A DNA stretch of 64,000 bases, from NCBI GenBank assembly GCA_963665165.1, contig OY761989.1, forward strand, positions 2,356,001 through 2,420,000, in the 5' to 3' direction. The stretch comes from G963663315 sp963665165 (GTDB lineage Bacteria; Pseudomonadota; Gammaproteobacteria; Arenicellales; Poriferihabitantaceae). The translations under genes and the position numbers were made by a program. The notes beneath the pieces are model-generated. The model did no database searches. It was given only the letters and a program-made list of their open reading frames with translations, and was not told the origin of the DNA. This document shows, piece by piece, positions 1-8,288 of the stretch. Numbering within the stretch: position 1 is the stretch's first letter; each line of letters begins with the position of its first letter.

Positions 1-1
1 C

Positions 2-2893
2 GATTTCTACTATTATTACCAAACCCTGAAATCATCCTTCCTGAGTGCGCAAAAATGCTTTGACCCAAATGATGGACCCGATCCCGCCGACTCCAGGAAC
101 TGGCTCGACTGGAGCTCTCATGCCAAGCGATTGCTATTGGAAAAAGACCATTTGTTCCAGGTTGCAACAATCACCAGAGGGCAGATCAAAAAGCTCAATC
201 AAGCTAACATAGCAACCGTGCAAGAGTTAGCGGAAACCGCGCTCAAAGTCCCCGGCATCCACCCTGTGACACTCGGGAAGCTCAAGTCACAAGCAGCCCT
301 GCAAAAAGCAAGTGTGAACCGGGATAAACCCCGGTTTGCAATCAGGGTTCCCGTAGAGGGTGAAAAATCCGGATTGGCGTTGTTGCCTCCACATTCACCC
401 CTCGATGTCTTCTTTGATATTGAAGGCTATCCGTTTGACCCGGGTGGTCTCGAGTATTTGTGGGGAGTCATCTGGTTCAATGAGCAGGGCGACCGGAAGT
501 TTACCGACTTCTGGGCACATAACCATGAACAGGAAAAAACCGCTTTTCGATCATTCATTGAATGGGTATATGACCGATGGCAGCAAGATCCATCCATGCA
601 TATTTATCACTACGCGCACTATGAAATCACGGCTTGCCGGAAGCTCATGGGGCGCCATGGTGTCTGTGAACATGAAGTCGATCAACTACTTCGTAATGAG
701 GTATTTGTCGACCTGTACAAGGTCGTCAAGGGCGGTTTGCTTTTGGGGGAATCTGGTTATTCCCTTAAAAACGTCGAACGCCTTTATCGAGAACAGCGTG
801 AATCCGAGGTTGGCAGCGGCGATGACTCCATGGTGGTTTACGAGCAATGGAGAGAACTGAATCAAAAAGGCGTTCAGGGCGATACCTGGCAGACATCCGA
901 AATTCTCAAGAATATCCGTGACTACAACATCGACGACTGCAACTCAACACAGGAACTGGCTGAGTGGTTACGCCAACAACAAGAATCTCATGGCATCCTG
1001 TTTCTCGGTAAAACCGATGTAACGGAACCGGAAATCAAGGAAGAAATTACCGAGCGTACACAACTTCGTGATCGTCTTTTGGACAGGGCGCAGATTGAAA
1101 AGGATTCGAACCCTGAACAAGCGACGCTGACAGAAAACCTGGCCTGGACACTGGAATTTCACCGACGCGAAGCCAAACCGTTATTCTGGCGCTTGTTCGA
1201 CCGCTTGGGGTCGAGCCCGGAAGAGTTAATGGACGACCCGGATTGTCTCGCTTGCTGTGAACGAACGGAGCGGGAGTCATTCAAGCCAACACCACTCGCC
1301 CGCAATCTGGCTTATGAGTACCGCTTTGACCCAGGTCAGGAATTCAAGGGAGTACAACAGAGTTTTTACTTGCTGGGTGTCGAAACGGAAACCGGCCATA
1401 GAGTAAAAGCGACTTTTGTCAAAGATCACAGCGATATGGGAAAGGGTCTCATTGTGCTCCAGTCAAAGACTGGACCACCATCAGTTATCTCTCTGATTCC
1501 GGATGAATATGTCAACCCGAGCCCCATTCCACAATCCATATTCCAGGTCGTAAGCCACTATGAAAACAGCATATTGCCTGTTGGGCAGTCTGCCATCCTG
1601 GATTTCCTGATGCGGTCAAAGCCGAGAATCAAAGAGCATTCCGGAGGTCCGATCACTACCAGTCGCGACCCTGAAGAACGCTTGAGGCAGATCATCCATG
1701 CGACCCGCCGCCTGGACAACAGTTATCTGGTAATTCAGGGGCCTCCCGGCGCGGGTAAAACATATACCGGCAAACATGTGATTGCGGAACTGTTAAAGTC
1801 CGGCGCTTGCGTGGGGATATCCAGCAACAGTCACAAAGCCATCAATAACCTGTTGTTAAGTACCGCCAAGCACTGCAAGAAAGAAGGCATTCATGCCACA
1901 GTTGTCTGCACCCGGGATACAGACCCGGAACTTGAGGACTTCGGTGTGAAAATAGCGACAAACAACGAACTCGCCGAATACGTCAAACCAAGATGCCTGA
2001 TCGGTACTACCGCATGGGGTTTTTCCCGGGATGACCTGGTTGATCAATTCGATTACCTGTTCGTCGATGAAGCGGGACAGGTCGCTGTCGCCAATCTGGT
2101 CGCAATGAGTCGTTCTGCCCGCAACCTCATTCTGCTGGGAGACCAAATGCAGTTGGGGCAGCCTTCACAGGGTGTGCATCCGGAAGACAGTGGCCTTTCG
2201 ACGCTGGACTATCTGTTACACGAAACCCCCACAATCCCCAGGGATATGGGCGTCTTCCTGGACTCGACCTACCGTATGCACTCGGCAGTGAATCGATTCA
2301 TCAGCCAACACGTCTACGAAGGGAAGCTGAAACCACACCGGGATAATGACAAGCGAATCATAGAGGTGCCTGCGGGTTACAGTGGTCCTCTTGATGTTGA
2401 TTCCGGGGTTGTATTTGTTCCGGTTCAACACGAAGGCAATGCACAGGCGTCCGAGGAGGAAGTCTCTGTAATAAAACAATTGGCAAACGACTTGATTGGC
2501 CGAACGTTCCATACAGGAAATGATGAGCCGCCGACCCGCCCAATCGGCTGGAACGACATGCTGTTTGTGGCGCCATATAACCAACAGGTCAACCAGTTGA
2601 GTATCGCGCTTGGTAATAAAGCCAGGGTAGGCAGTGTCGATAAATTTCAGGGACAACAGGCGCCAGTCGTGTTTTTAAGCATGTGTACCAGCGATGCCAG
2701 TGAATCTCCCAGAGGACTCAATTTCCTGTTCAGTAAAAACCGTATTAATGTCGCTATATCCAGAGCCCAGTCTCTGGCGATTGTCGTCGGCAATCCGGAT
2801 ATCGGCAAAACCCCCATTAACCAGGTTGATCAGCTTAAGCTGGTCAATCTGTTCAACGCCATCATCCATGCCGGAAACGCCCGGTGCAGATGA
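2..2893 (+). CDS. TM0106-type RecB-like nuclease/superfamily I helicase (5' end cut by window edge)
   Basis: The frame is open from base 2 with no stop, so the gene starts outside the window; the first in-window candidate start (TTG at 131) is not the real one. The visible part has a helix-hairpin-helix-like stretch, then an RNase H-fold domain opening with FFDIEGYPF near base 408, and a C-terminal Dna2/NAM7-type superfamily I helicase: Walker A GPPGAGKT near 1740, Walker B FVDEAGQ near 2060, then STYRMHS, VDKFQGQQ and the NVAISRAQ motif near 2750. This order matches proteins annotated as TM0106 family RecB-like putative nuclease, whose N-terminal RecB-like domain would lie in the missing part. 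It probably processes DNA ends, perhaps in repair or defence; the substrate is unknown. It is followed at once by a restriction-like gene remnant. Confidence 0.82.
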   Translation, partial: DFYYYYQTLKSSFLSAQKCFDPNDGPDPADSRNWLDWSSHAKRLLLEKDHLFQVATITRGQIKKLNQANIATVQELAETALKVPGIHPVTLGKLKSQAALQKASVNRDKPRFAIRVPVEGEKSGLALLPPHSPLDVFFDIEGYPFDPGGLEYLWGVIWFNEQGDRKFTDFWAHNHEQEKTAFRSFIEWVYDRWQQDPSMHIYHYAHYEITACRKLMGRHGVCEHEVDQLLRNEVFVDLYKVVKGGLLLGESGYSLKNVERLYREQRESEVGSGDDSMVVYEQWRELNQKGVQGDTWQTSEILKNIRDYNIDDCNSTQELAEWLRQQQESHGILFLGKTDVTEPEIKEEITERTQLRDRLLDRAQIEKDSNPEQATLTENLAWTLEFHRREAKPLFWRLFDRLGSSPEELMDDPDCLACCERTERESFKPTPLARNLAYEYRFDPGQEFKGVQQSFYLLGVETETGHRVKATFVKDHSDMGKGLIVLQSKTGPPSVISLIPDEYVNPSPIPQSIFQVVSHYENSILPVGQSAILDFLMRSKPRIKEHSGGPITTSRDPEERLRQIIHATRRLDNSYLVIQGPPGAGKTYTGKHVIAELLKSGACVGISSNSHKAINNLLLSTAKHCKKEGIHATVVCTRDTDPELEDFGVKIATNNELAEYVKPRCLIGTTAWGFSRDDLVDQFDYLFVDEAGQVAVANLVAMSRSARNLILLGDQMQLGQPSQGVHPEDSGLSTLDYLLHETPTIPRDMGVFLDSTYRMHSAVNRFISQHVYEGKLKPHRDNDKRIIEVPAGYSGPLDVDSGVVFVPVQHEGNAQASEEEVSVIKQLANDLIGRTFHTGNDEPPTRPIGWNDMLFVAPYNQQVNQLSIALGNKARVGSVDKFQGQQAPVVFLSMCTSDASESPRGLNFLFSKNRINVAISRAQSLAIVVGNPDIGKTPINQVDQLKLVNLFNAIIHAGNARCR

Positions 2894-3214
2894 CCAGAAG
2901 AATGAATACGTGCTACCGGCAATTCAACGAGAATTCGTCTGGAGTCCAGAGCAGATTTGCAAGCTTTTCGACAGCGTGATGCAGGGATATCCGTTCGTGA
3001 GTTGCTGGATGGTATCGTGAATCGCGGGAAGCAAGCGCAATTACCGTTCGACTGGATGAAAAAGACGTATCCTGACAACGAGGAGCGTCGGCAGTACTCT
3101 GGTCTCTATTTGCTTGATGACATTCCGAAGGAAATGACAGGGTTTCTCAAGTTCTATGAGATGCGGCGGTCCCTTCTGCAAAAGCGAATCTCCGAACTGG
3201 TCAAAACTGCGTAA
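2868..3214 (+). pseudogene. Remnant of a DUF262 (GmrSD-like) gene
   Basis: An ATG at 2868, overlapping the end of the helicase gene, opens a frame whose residues include VLPAIQREFVWSPEQI and DSVMQGYPF, the hallmark N-terminal motif of DUF262 (ParB-like, GmrS-type) proteins. That frame stops at 3020. A different frame then reads KKTYPDNEERRQYSGLYLL followed by GFLKFYEMRRSLLQKRI up to 3214, which resembles the C-terminal end of such proteins. Intact members run to several hundred residues; only about 110 codons remain here, so most of the middle has been lost and the frame changed. DUF262 proteins are commonly parts of modification-dependent restriction systems. The N-terminal match is firm; joining the second fragment to it is inference. 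Confidence 0.6.
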
Positions 3215-3240
3215 GCAACGGGCGCCCAACACACTCCTGG

Positions 3241-3630
3241 CTACGCAGACAATAGATAATGATCAACCCGGACTGTCTGATCAGCTGTGAGAGTAATCTC
3301 CAAAACTTCATTAGTGGGGTCCTTCTTCTCCTTTAGTTGATCCAGTGCATGCTCAAACAGACGTTTCTGCACATCCAGACTCATGAAACCAGGAGCTACA
3401 TTCAAACAAACCAAACCCGCGTGCACTTTTTCGCGCCCAACAAGCGATGTGAAACCTGTAGTGTTGTTGGTGACCAGTACGTACCCGTCTTTAACAGCAC
3501 GCTGAACGATAGCCCAGTCCTTCCTGGACGTTAGGCCAAGCCAAGTGACGTGCATTGACTGGGGAAAGCCCCGGTCTCGAGCGATGGAGACGAGACCGGG
3601 GCTGAGACATTCGTCAACAAGAAATCTCAC
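3241..3630 (-). CDS. DUF5615 PIN-like putative toxin
   Basis: A 129-residue protein beginning MRFLVDECLSPGLVSIARDRG, the typical start of DUF5615 (Mut7-C-like, PIN-fold) proteins, with acidic residues near the N-terminus and a later VTNNT stretch where relatives often have VTxDxDF; that second acidic pair is replaced here by Asn-Asn. Its start codon overlaps the stop of the upstream DUF433 gene by four bases, so the two are surely cotranslated. DUF5615/DUF433 pairs are predicted toxin-antitoxin modules in which the PIN-like partner would be an RNase. No activity is shown by the sequence, and the altered acidic site could mean a weakened enzyme. Confidence 0.75.
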   Translation of the reverse strand: MRFLVDECLSPGLVSIARDRGFPQSMHVTWLGLTSRKDWAIVQRAVKDGYVLVTNNTTGFTSLVGREKVHAGLVCLNVAPGFMSLDVQKRLFEHALDQLKEKKDPTNEVLEITLTADQTVRVDHYLLSA

Positions 3631-4250
3631 AAGGCCCGAGACGACTTGTCAAAAGTGACTTCATTCGACGAGAGCAAACTTTTTTTGCGCCAAAGTGACC
3701 TTTGACGAGGTCGGCCGCGACGAGGATAAGCATCTGCATAGGTAACTGCAGCATCAACAAGCCCTTCTGTCAGCATCGGGTATGCAGCCAGGATTGCCGA
3801 GACATCGTCACCATTGACAATCATTTCAGCAATATCATGGACAGCAACCCGAGTGCCTTGAAAACAAGGCGCGCCACCGAGAACATCCTTGTCAATCGTA
3901 ATCATCTTCTTTGCCTTCTCCAACGCCGTCAGTCTGCGCCGCACATCACTTTTCATCGGGCGAACATCAATTGAAACAGCATCTTCCCGGACTGTCTTGA
4001 CTTCGGGATCATTGAGGAGATAACGGATAAAGCCCATCCTTCCTTTGAGAGTCAATATATCCGTCGTTTCATGAGCGAACTTCAAACCGACAAGCGCCTT
4101 GCCCAAAATGACCCGACTGCCCTTTTCGCGCCTTACGGCATCACCCAGCAGACCCGCATCTATGATGCGATGCACTTGTTTCAAGGGCACACCTGTAACC
4201 TTGGCTGCTTCGTTTACAGACAGAACCCGCTCGTCGAACTTCATGGCCAC
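3627..4250 (-). CDS. DUF433-family putative antitoxin with N-terminal helix-turn-helix
   Basis: A 207-residue protein, much longer than the ~75-110 residues usual for DUF433 proteins. Residues about 8-50 (SVNEAAKVTGVPLKQVHRII) look like a MerR/excisionase-type helix-turn-helix. The C-terminal third carries the DUF433 signature: GGAPCFQGTRVAVHDIAEM, then a spacer and a helix ending LVDAAVTYADAYP. A stretch of about 70 residues between them has no clear assignment. It lies directly upstream of, and overlaps by four bases, the DUF5615 gene, the usual antitoxin-toxin order. The probable role is to neutralise the partner and bind the operon's own promoter. The start could also be the second Met (4244). 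Confidence 0.75.
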   Translation of the reverse strand: MAMKFDERVLSVNEAAKVTGVPLKQVHRIIDAGLLGDAVRREKGSRVILGKALVGLKFAHETTDILTLKGRMGFIRYLLNDPEVKTVREDAVSIDVRPMKSDVRRRLTALEKAKKMITIDKDVLGGAPCFQGTRVAVHDIAEMIVNGDDVSAILAAYPMLTEGLVDAAVTYADAYPRRGRPRQRSLWRKKSLLSSNEVTFDKSSRAL

Positions 4251-4386
4251 AATCTTTCCTCTAACCTGGAAGAATTATGAACGACTAAGGCAAAAATATC
4301 AACTTTATGTATGGATTCAGTATACAAGGCGGAAGAGAAGATCAGGTAAAAGACTTGGTTGTCACGCAGGAACATTTAATATTTCC

Positions 4387-4428
4387 TTGCTAGTTGACAC
4401 ATTTGTCATATAATACTGTATCAGAGGA
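4387..4428 (+). promoter_or_regulatory. Promoter, operator palindrome and ribosome binding site of the first hipBA pair
   Basis: A consensus -10 TATAAT (4409-4414) lies 16 bases after a weak -35 TTGCTA (4387-4392). The spacer contains the perfect inverted repeat TGACA-CATT-TGTCA at 4395-4408, abutting the -10. A repressor bound there would block RNA polymerase, as expected for an autoregulated HipB. A good ribosome binding site, AGAGGA at 4423-4428, precedes the ATG at 4434. Confidence 0.65.
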
Positions 4429-4433
4429 CAAAT

Positions 4434-4823
4434 ATGGCTACTGGAATAAAATCCCAACGCGCTCAAAGAGCGCTGCGCCAGATGGCGGAGAACCTGAAGA
4501 CAGCGCGGTTGAAGCGCAGAATGTCCGTCAAGGATTTTGCGGACCGCGTTGGCGTTTCGGCTCGCACCATCATGCGACTTGAAAAAGGCGATGACGGTGT
4601 CAGCACAGGAACCCTGGCGATGGCGTGCCTGGTTCTTGGAGAAATCGACCGTATCAGCAATCTGCTTGACCCAGCCTCGGACGATACGGCATTACTGCTG
4701 GAGCGCAACCGGTTACCGAAGCGAATTGCAGTCAGGCGGAAAAAGTTGCCCGGTCAATCCGCATCCGGCGGCCGAGGCGATTCAGGAAGTGACAGAGCGG
4801 ACGATGAAGGAGTCGGCTTCTGA
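4434..4823 (+). CDS. HipB-like XRE-family antitoxin
   Basis: A 129-residue protein with an XRE helix-turn-helix at about residues 18-70 (NLKTARLKRRMSVKDFADRV, then SARTIMRLEKGDDGVSTGTL). The C-terminus is a basic, low-complexity tail that may be the part that contacts the toxin. Its stop codon overlaps the start of the downstream HipA gene (TGATG), the standard hipB-hipA arrangement. It probably represses its own operon through the palindrome in the spacer of its promoter and keeps HipA inactive. The start is supported by AGAGGA six bases upstream. Confidence 0.85.
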   Translation: MATGIKSQRAQRALRQMAENLKTARLKRRMSVKDFADRVGVSARTIMRLEKGDDGVSTGTLAMACLVLGEIDRISNLLDPASDDTALLLERNRLPKRIAVRRKKLPGQSASGGRGDSGSDRADDEGVGF

Positions 4824-6049
4824 TGCCCGAAGCCGTTGTCGCACTGGGCCAGGCAAAGCGTGTTGTCGGTCGGTTGCGGTTCGAGAGTGATGGTCGTCGG
4901 CAGCATTCTCATTTCGAATACGACCGTGCATGGCTGGAAGCAGGAGACGGTTTCCAACTCGCACCCGGCTTACCGTTGCAGGCAGGAGGCTTTTTTGCGT
5001 CCGGTCGGGGTGACCGGCGTAACGCTTTGCATAACAGTTTTCAGGATGCGGCGCCTGATTCCTGGGGCCGTGCCTTGATGACTCGCGCACTCGGCGGCGG
5101 TCTTACCGAGTTCGACTATCTGACACTATCCGATGACCGCACACGCCAAGGCGCCTTGCGTTTTCTCAATGACGATTTGCAACCGCTGTCCAGGCTATCC
5201 CCGCCTGTGCCACAGTTGGTCGAACTTGAGAGATTGAGAACACTGGCGCATCAGTTCGAGCGTGATCCAGAGGGTGCAGAAGAAGCCGTGTTGGATCTTG
5301 CGGGGGTGGCGGGCTCTCTTGGCGGCGCCCGCCCGAAAGCGAGCGTTGAGGGGAAAGGACAACTATGGATCGCAAAATTCACCTCGCGTGATGATCGGCG
5401 AGCCGTGGAGCGCGCCGAGATTGCCACGTTGAAGCTGGCTGCAAGGTGCGGTCTGTACGTTCCGGAAGCCCACCTTGAACTTGTCCGTAGCGATAGCCCG
5501 GTGGCGCTAATCCGGCGGTTCGACCGTCGGGGCGAAGTTCGTATTCCCTACATGTCGGCGCGAGCGGCTCTCGATTGGGAAGGTTCCGAAGGACGGTATT
5601 ATACGGAGATCGCGGACATCATTCGCCAGATTTCCAGTCAGCCACGCGATGACCTTCGTGAACTCTGGAGCCGGCTCATCTTTACGATCCTCGTATCAAA
5701 TACCGACGATCATTTGAAGAACCATGGGTTCCTGTATGTTGGCAGGGGCCGGTGGCGTCTCTCCCCGGCATTCGACATCAATCCCGCACCGGGTCGTCAA
5801 CGCACACTGCAAACCGGCATATTAGAGGGCGAGCCATTCGACGCTTCGCTGACGCTTGCGCTTGAGGCGGCCAGATTCTTCGACATTGAACAAGAGGATG
5901 CAAAAAAGATGGCGTCCCGAATGGCAACCATTGTGAGCGAGGCTTGGCGCAAGTCCCTTCTGGAGGAAGGAGCATCCACCAGCGAGATCAATGCCTTTGC
6001 CGCCGCGTTCCAGCACGATGCGATGGAACAGGCCCTTGCATTGGTATAG
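4823..6049 (+). CDS. HipA-family serine/threonine kinase toxin
   Basis: A 408-residue HipA-type kinase. The N-terminal subdomain is followed by GSLGGARPKA (about residues 167-176), a phosphate-binding loop typical of this HipA subfamily, then LWIAKF with the ATP-binding Lys. The catalytic loop SNTDDHLKNHGF lies near residue 293 and the metal-binding SPAFDIN near 316, so all kinase residues look intact. In the Escherichia coli founder, HipA phosphorylates glutamyl-tRNA synthetase and causes dormancy; the target of this divergent member is unknown. It overlaps its hipB by one base. Another HipA of a clearly different subfamily lies 2.2 kb downstream on the other strand. Confidence 0.88.
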   Translation: MPEAVVALGQAKRVVGRLRFESDGRRQHSHFEYDRAWLEAGDGFQLAPGLPLQAGGFFASGRGDRRNALHNSFQDAAPDSWGRALMTRALGGGLTEFDYLTLSDDRTRQGALRFLNDDLQPLSRLSPPVPQLVELERLRTLAHQFERDPEGAEEAVLDLAGVAGSLGGARPKASVEGKGQLWIAKFTSRDDRRAVERAEIATLKLAARCGLYVPEAHLELVRSDSPVALIRRFDRRGEVRIPYMSARAALDWEGSEGRYYTEIADIIRQISSQPRDDLRELWSRLIFTILVSNTDDHLKNHGFLYVGRGRWRLSPAFDINPAPGRQRTLQTGILEGEPFDASLTLALEAARFFDIEQEDAKKMASRMATIVSEAWRKSLLEEGASTSEINAFAAAFQHDAMEQALALV

Positions 6050-6279
6050 AGAGACCGGGCCTGTACTCCTTCTATAACCCAGACTAAAAAGGGAACGATC
6101 TGCTGGGGTATCAGCGTGCCGATGATGTTTACTTTCTGGCAAGTCTGGAAGCCACTTTCCAGTCCTCCGGATGGAATCCGGCGCCGATATCCTGATGCAT
6201 TACACATTCGGGATCTGGCGGATGGTGGCCCATGGAATACGATTGCCTGATATGGTGATGAATCATTCGCCCTGACAGA

Positions 6280-7525
6280 CTAATCCCACATGGCCTCGAC
6301 CGGCACAGCCCACATCCTATCTCCAAAGGGAATGATTTTATTGTTGCGGTAAAGCACGATACCGCAAACAAAGTCGTTCCCCACCTGTTGCCGCAGCGTT
6401 TCCAACCCCTTGAAATCGGACGCGGTCACCGCATCCCGGCCCTTTGCTTCAATTCCCGCAAGCCTGCCATCGGGCTGTTCCAGTACAAAGTCCACTTCTT
6501 TATGATCGCTGGTTCGGAAGTGATGGAGTTCGGCCCTGCCGCTTGATGACGACAGTTGTTTCAAAAGTTCGGAAGCAACGAAATTCTCGAACAGATGCCC
6601 AAAAACATGAGGGTCCCGGATCGCCGCCCTGGCCATATCGACTTGCAGCAGATGGCAAAGCAGGGATGTATCCATGATATAGCCTTTTGGCGCCTTGACC
6701 AGGCGTTTACCCACATTCCTGTACCACGGCTTGACATCGAATGTCAGGAACAGCATCTGCAGAAGAATGCGGTAATTTTTTGTCGTAACCGCATTTTGCC
6801 CGGTTGACCTTGCGATATCAGCCTCATTGATCAACCCGCCGGCCCGGCTTGCCAGTACCTGTAGCAAGTGCGGCAATACGCCCAGTCTGGCTATATCGGC
6901 AATCTGCCTGACATCCCGTTGCAGGATGGTGGTGATATAGGATTCGAACCATTGCCGTCGCCTGTCTTCACCCTGATCGGTTATTTCCGGGAAGGTTGCC
7001 TGCCGCATGATCTCGACAACAGTCCGCTTTCTCCTGATTGTTTCGGGTTTGAACCCGTTATCCATTAACCGGGGCAGGAAATCCCCCTTTCCTCCCGATA
7101 TTTCCAGTGCAGATAGCGGATACAGCGTAAGTACACCCATTCTGCCCACCAGGGCATCCGACAGTTTGGGCAATGCCATCATGCTGGCTGAACCGGTCAG
7201 CAGGTAACGCCCATTGGCGCTTGCCTTGTTTCCCTGTCTCGCTTCATCGACCAGCATCTTCAGCGCCCGAAAAAGACCTGGCGCCATCTGCACCTCATCC
7301 AGAATAAGGCTGTCCTCATAGGCGCGCAGAAAGCTTTCGGGATTGGCCTCTGCCGCTCCAAGCAGGGTAGCCTCATCAAAGGAAAATATAATCGGCAGGC
7401 CATGCCTGAACCGCGAGACTCCGGACCAGGGTGCTTTTCCCGGCCTGTCGCGGACCTGTCACATAAACTATGGGGAACCCCTGCAATGCGTCCAGAATCG
7501 CGGGGCCCAGTCTTCGCTTTATCAT
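6280..7525 (-). pseudogene. AAA ATPase with DUF4143 C-terminal domain, frameshifted
   Basis: Starting at the ATG at 7525, the frame reads MIKRRLGPAILDALQ and a good Walker A, TGPRQAGKSTLV, then hits a stop near 7380. Skipping one base at the T run (AAAA at 7383-7386 on the plus strand) restores ISFDEATLLGAA, the Walker B-like LILDEVQMAPGLF and the rest of the protein to the stop at 6280, ending with a DUF4143/PD-(D/E)XK-like region (HHFRTSDHKEVDFVLE, IEAKG). Together the parts would form an ATPase of about 410 residues. Such AAA_14/DUF4143 proteins are common in accessory regions and their function is poorly known. The shift lies in a homopolymer, so a sequencing error or ribosomal slippage is possible. 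Confidence 0.75.
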
Positions 7526-7731
7526 GGCATCAACAAGACATTACCATACTACCTGGTTTGTAAATATAACATATATATAATCTAAAGGCTCGTTTTATAT
7601 TTGCAAACAAACTTGCGCTCCAGCAGAGTCCTTGCCGTGACGATACCGGGTTGCGCGGCGGATGCCCGCCCAGGATTGGCGGGAATATTTTCCCGTGCCG
7701 GATTTATCGGCCCTTTGCCGGGCCGGGCCCG

Positions 7732-8160
7732 TCAGCCTGTGATGTAGTGCTCGAGTTGGTCGATGGTGAACTGTTGTTCCCGGATCACTACCTTGACCAG
7801 GTCTCCGATCGAGATCATGCCGACCACCTCGTCACCCTGAAGAACAGGCAAATGTCGAAAATCATTATCGGTCATGATCGTCATGCATTCGGAGACATTG
7901 CTTTCCGGTGAGACGGTAAATACGTCACGGGTCATGATTTCGCGGATCAGGGTGTTTTTGGACGAACGATCCTCCAGGATCACTTTTCGAGCATAATCCC
8001 GCTCGCTCAGGACCCCGACCAGACGACTGTCATCCATGACCAGTAAAGCGCCGATTCCTTTTTCAGCCATGAGCCTGATCGCATCCAGTACCGGCTGATC
8101 CGAACGTACACTCCAGATTTCCTTGCTCCTTTGATCCAGAATCTCAGAAATTTTGCTCAT
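7732..8160 (-). CDS. Tandem CBS-domain protein
   Basis: A 142-residue protein made of two CBS domains and little else: the first at about residues 15-70 (GIGALLVMDDSRLVGVLSERD), the second at about 80-135 (IMTRDVFTVSPESNVSECM, HLPVLQGDEVVGMISIGDL). CBS pairs bind adenine nucleotides and often regulate a partner protein, but no partner is encoded beside it. Close relatives are common stand-alone proteins in proteobacteria. It sits alone between the broken ATPase and the second hipBA pair with about 130-200 bases on each side, so it is probably its own transcription unit. Confidence 0.88.
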   Translation of the reverse strand: MSKISEILDQRSKEIWSVRSDQPVLDAIRLMAEKGIGALLVMDDSRLVGVLSERDYARKVILEDRSSKNTLIREIMTRDVFTVSPESNVSECMTIMTDNDFRHLPVLQGDEVVGMISIGDLVKVVIREQQFTIDQLEHYITG

Positions 8161-8288
8161 ATCCGCCCCCTTGCGTTGTACATATCAGACCTATCATATC
8201 AAAACAGCCCGATATTGATACAGCCCAACCGTTTTTTGTAAAGCAGCCGGCCCGGACCACCGGTTGAGCAAAGGCAAACAACAAAGTC

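Noticed and set aside
131..2893. Treating the nuclease-helicase as a complete gene starting with TTG at 131
   Set aside because: The frame is open to the left edge and encodes family-like residues before that codon, so the gene is cut by the window.
6050..6279. Possible gene remnant between hipA and the ATPase pseudogene
   Set aside because: Short frames on both strands were read; none gave a convincing match, although one plus-strand stretch faintly resembles a DUF5615 segment.
7665..7683. CCCGCC-AGGATT... hairpin as a terminator
   Set aside because: The stem is only six base pairs (7665-7670 with 7678-7683), the tail AATATTTT follows on the plus strand, and no plus-strand gene ends nearby.
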